Below are positions 13,302 to 15,092 of a stretch of DNA of 15,092 nt, one piece after another (the stretch's first letter is position 1; each line of letters opens with the position of its first letter). The notes under the pieces are model-generated. The model searched no databases and was not told where the DNA came from. It saw only the letters and a list, made by a program, of their open reading frames with translations. A program made the position numbers and the translations under genes. This DNA is from an uncultured Verrucomicrobiota bacterium. Its GTDB lineage: Bacteria > Verrucomicrobiota > Verrucomicrobiae > Opitutales > Opitutaceae. The stretch spans positions 1 through 15,092 of the forward strand of contig CAMLNJ010000017.1 in NCBI GenBank assembly GCA_946481225.1, in the 5' to 3' direction.

Positions 13302-15092
13302 CTAGGCGCGGACCAGATGGAGGACCCGGGCCGAGAAGTCGCCGGAAAAACAGAGCGAGAGCCGCCGCCCTTCGATCACGGCCGGGGCCGCGCCTTTTTC
13401 CGCGAAGGATGCGGCGATCCGCCATTCGCCGGACGGAAGCGACACGCGCGCGGCGGCGGGCGCGTCGGCGAAGGCGTGGGCGACGACGAGGGCCTCCGCG
13501 CCGTTGTCGGACACGCGCAGGAGCGACTGCCAGCCGCGCGGGTGTCGCCAGCTCTCTCCGAGCTCGCGGCGCAGGCGGCTGACGCCCTGCTTGATGATCG
13601 GCGCGACCCGGCCGTAGAGCGACTGCGCCTCGAGGGCGACTCCCCATTGGTCGGCGGAGAGCCCGGCGACGTCGCCGGAGAGGCACATGCGCCCCAGGAA
13701 GGTCGCGGCGAGGCTGTAGACGAGGCGTCGCTCCGAGTCGCCGGGCTTGAGCACGGCCCAGATCTGGCTCTGGCGCGGGAGCATCAGGCGATGGAGGTTG
13801 GCCGCGATGATCGGGATCTCGACGAGCTCGTGCGCGTCGGAAAAGGACGACATGGCGCTGCGCGCGAGCATCGCCGGCTCGAGGCGATGGCCGCCGGAGG
13901 AGCAGTTTTCCACCACCAGCTCGGGCAGACGCTCACGGATGCGGTCGAGAAAGCGGTAGGTGGCGAGCACCTGGCGGCGAAGCCCCTCGCCGAGGGACGC
14001 CCCGTCGGGGGTGTCGCAGCCGAGGCCGAGCGTCTCGTTGTAGTCGATCTTTAGATACCCGAACCCGCCGTGATCGAGACGGTCGATCACCTTTTGCTCG
14101 AGGTAGGAGAAGGCCCATGGGTCGGTAAGATCCCAGAAGCGGCGGTGACGCACGGTGACGGGATGGCCGTCTCGCCGCAGCAGGTGGTCGACGAGGGAAA
14201 AAGCGGTGGACGTGTCGCCCACCGTCTCCATCTCGAACCACAGGCCGGGGACGAGGCCGCGCTCCCGGATGGCGGCGGCGGCGGCTTCGATGCCGTCGGG
14301 AAACAACTTGGCGCTGGGCACCCAGTCGCCGTGGCCGCTGCCCCAGTCTCCGCCGTCGGTCTTATACCAGCCGGCGTCGATCACGAGCGTGGACGCGGGC
14401 GAGCCGCGCAGGCGGTCGGCGAGGGCGCAAAGCTTCTCGTGCGAGGGGTCGCCCCAGGTGGTGCACCACTCGTTGAAGATGATCGGCAGCGAGCGCTCGC
14501 GGGCCGGGTGCATGTCGGCGGGGCGGTGCTGCAGGGCGGTGAGCCGGTCGCAGGCGTCGTCGAGGTCGCCCGCGACGCAGGTGAGATGCGCCGGCGGGGC
14601 GTCGATGCGTTCGCCGGGCGCGAGCGTGCAGGTCCAGTGGCCAAACTCGCGGTCGGCCAGGCCGCCGGAGAGGCAGACGTCGTCGTTCTGGCGGGCGATT
14701 TCCATCTGCCAGGAGCCTGCCCAGGCGAGTTGCGCGGCCCAGATCACGCCGACCTCGGTGTCCTCGAGGGCGACAAAGGGGAACCAGCGGCGAACGGGCA
14801 TCGTGCCGACCTGGCCGAAGCGTTCGCTAAAGAGCCCGGCCCCGGACCAGGATCGCTCGAGGTGAAGTTGTTCGATCGACTCGGTGACGAGCCGGCCCTC
14901 GGCGCTCCACGCGGAGCGAAACCGGTGGGCGCGGAGGCGGCCGGGCGCGTCGGCGACCGCGAAGGGAGTCAGGCCGCCGAGGGAGAAGCTGGTGAGCAGT
15001 TCGAGGCTCACCGGGGCGGCGCCGTCGTTGATGAACGACGAGGCGATGACGACGGCCGACCTGATCGCGGTGATGAATGGCGGGCGGATCGA
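13302..15092 (-). CDS. GH36 alpha-galactosidase-like glycoside hydrolase, 5' end outside window
   Basis: 596 residues are visible and the frame stays open to the right edge. The part beyond the internal GTG at 15011 (SSFINDGAAPVSLELLTSFSLG) matches the GH36 N-terminal beta-supersandwich, so that GTG is not the start. The TIM barrel carries PIIFNEWCTTWGD, LVIDAGWYKTDGGDWG and GLWFEMETV. The nucleophile Asp is in YLKIDYNE (codon 14043-14045) and the acid/base Asp in SFSDAHE (codon 13836-13838), 69 residues apart as in family members such as AgaA (about 70). A C-terminal beta domain ends at ARVLHLVRA. GH36 enzymes release alpha-galactose or alpha-N-acetylgalactosamine from oligosaccharides, with retention. 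No signal peptide can be judged. First visible gene of an operon with the PfkB kinase and isomerase. Alternative substrates within GH36 are possible. Confidence 0.93.
   Translation of the reverse strand, partial: SIRPPFITAIRSAVVIASSFINDGAAPVSLELLTSFSLGGLTPFAVADAPGRLRAHRFRSAWSAEGRLVTESIEQLHLERSWSGAGLFSERFGQVGTMPVRRWFPFVALEDTEVGVIWAAQLAWAGSWQMEIARQNDDVCLSGGLADREFGHWTCTLAPGERIDAPPAHLTCVAGDLDDACDRLTALQHRPADMHPARERSLPIIFNEWCTTWGDPSHEKLCALADRLRGSPASTLVIDAGWYKTDGGDWGSGHGDWVPSAKLFPDGIEAAAAAIRERGLVPGLWFEMETVGDTSTAFSLVDHLLRRDGHPVTVRHRRFWDLTDPWAFSYLEQKVIDRLDHGGFGYLKIDYNETLGLGCDTPDGASLGEGLRRQVLATYRFLDRIRERLPELVVENCSSGGHRLEPAMLARSAMSSFSDAHELVEIPIIAANLHRLMLPRQSQIWAVLKPGDSERRLVYSLAATFLGRMCLSGDVAGLSADQWGVALEAQSLYGRVAPIIKQGVSRLRRELGESWRHPRGWQSLLRVSDNGAEALVVAHAFADAPAAARVSLPSGEWRIAASFAEKGAAPAVIEGRRLSLCFSGDFSARVLHLVRA

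Noticed and set aside
1..15092. CRISPR array, tRNA, rRNA, phage or integron structures
   Set aside because: No regularly spaced direct repeats, cloverleaf-like segments or recombinase/phage genes were seen on reading both strands.

Overview
The window is GC-rich bacterial DNA of about 15 kb, densely coding, with no rRNA, tRNA, phage or CRISPR. The gene set points to Verrucomicrobiota, most likely an Opitutaceae-like bacterium: glycogen phosphorylase, a DUF1573-rhodanese-MauE operon, an alpha-galactosidase/kinase/isomerase cluster, Opitutus-type secreted proteins, and many genes with pyrimidine-rich leaders lacking a Shine-Dalgarno sequence. That taxonomic call is an inference from gene content and style, not from a marker gene.

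Layout. 1-1527 (minus): a secreted two-domain protein of unknown function, then a YcfL-like (DUF1425) protein whose stop overlaps the start of a lipoprotein that runs off the left edge, probably the LpoB-type penicillin-binding-protein activator. A very G-rich, homopolymer-laden tract separates the first two. 2034-4589 (plus): glgP, followed by about 590 bp with several hairpins. 5182-6793 (plus): a tight operon of an exported DUF1573 protein, a membrane-anchored rhodanese and a MauE/DoxX-type membrane protein, joined by GTGA and ATGA overlaps. 6984-8163 (minus): two tandem paralogous small exported proteins I do not recognise. 8358-9311 (plus): a sterol desaturase/fatty acid hydroxylase family membrane protein. 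9346-10335 (minus): a 71-residue HMA-fold-like protein and a four-helix membrane protein. 10517-11140 (plus): an FklB-type peptidyl-prolyl isomerase. 11349-15092 (minus): a sugar operon of GH36 alpha-galactosidase (5' end outside the window), PfkB-family kinase and sugar isomerase/epimerase-like TIM barrel.

The most striking non-coding structure is a family of three related, structured inverted-repeat elements. A complete copy (11170-11352) has perfect 21-bp terminal inverted repeats and lies between two convergent genes, supplying the stop codon of one. Two degenerate copies lie just downstream of glgP (from 4624) and downstream of the second paralogous small protein (from 7621). They look like a MITE or similar non-autonomous element with TA at its ends.

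Functionally the window mixes carbon storage and galactoside use (glgP; GH36-kinase-isomerase), envelope functions (YcfL/LpoB pair, hydroxylase, secreted proteins) and a possible periplasmic thiol/sulfur operon.
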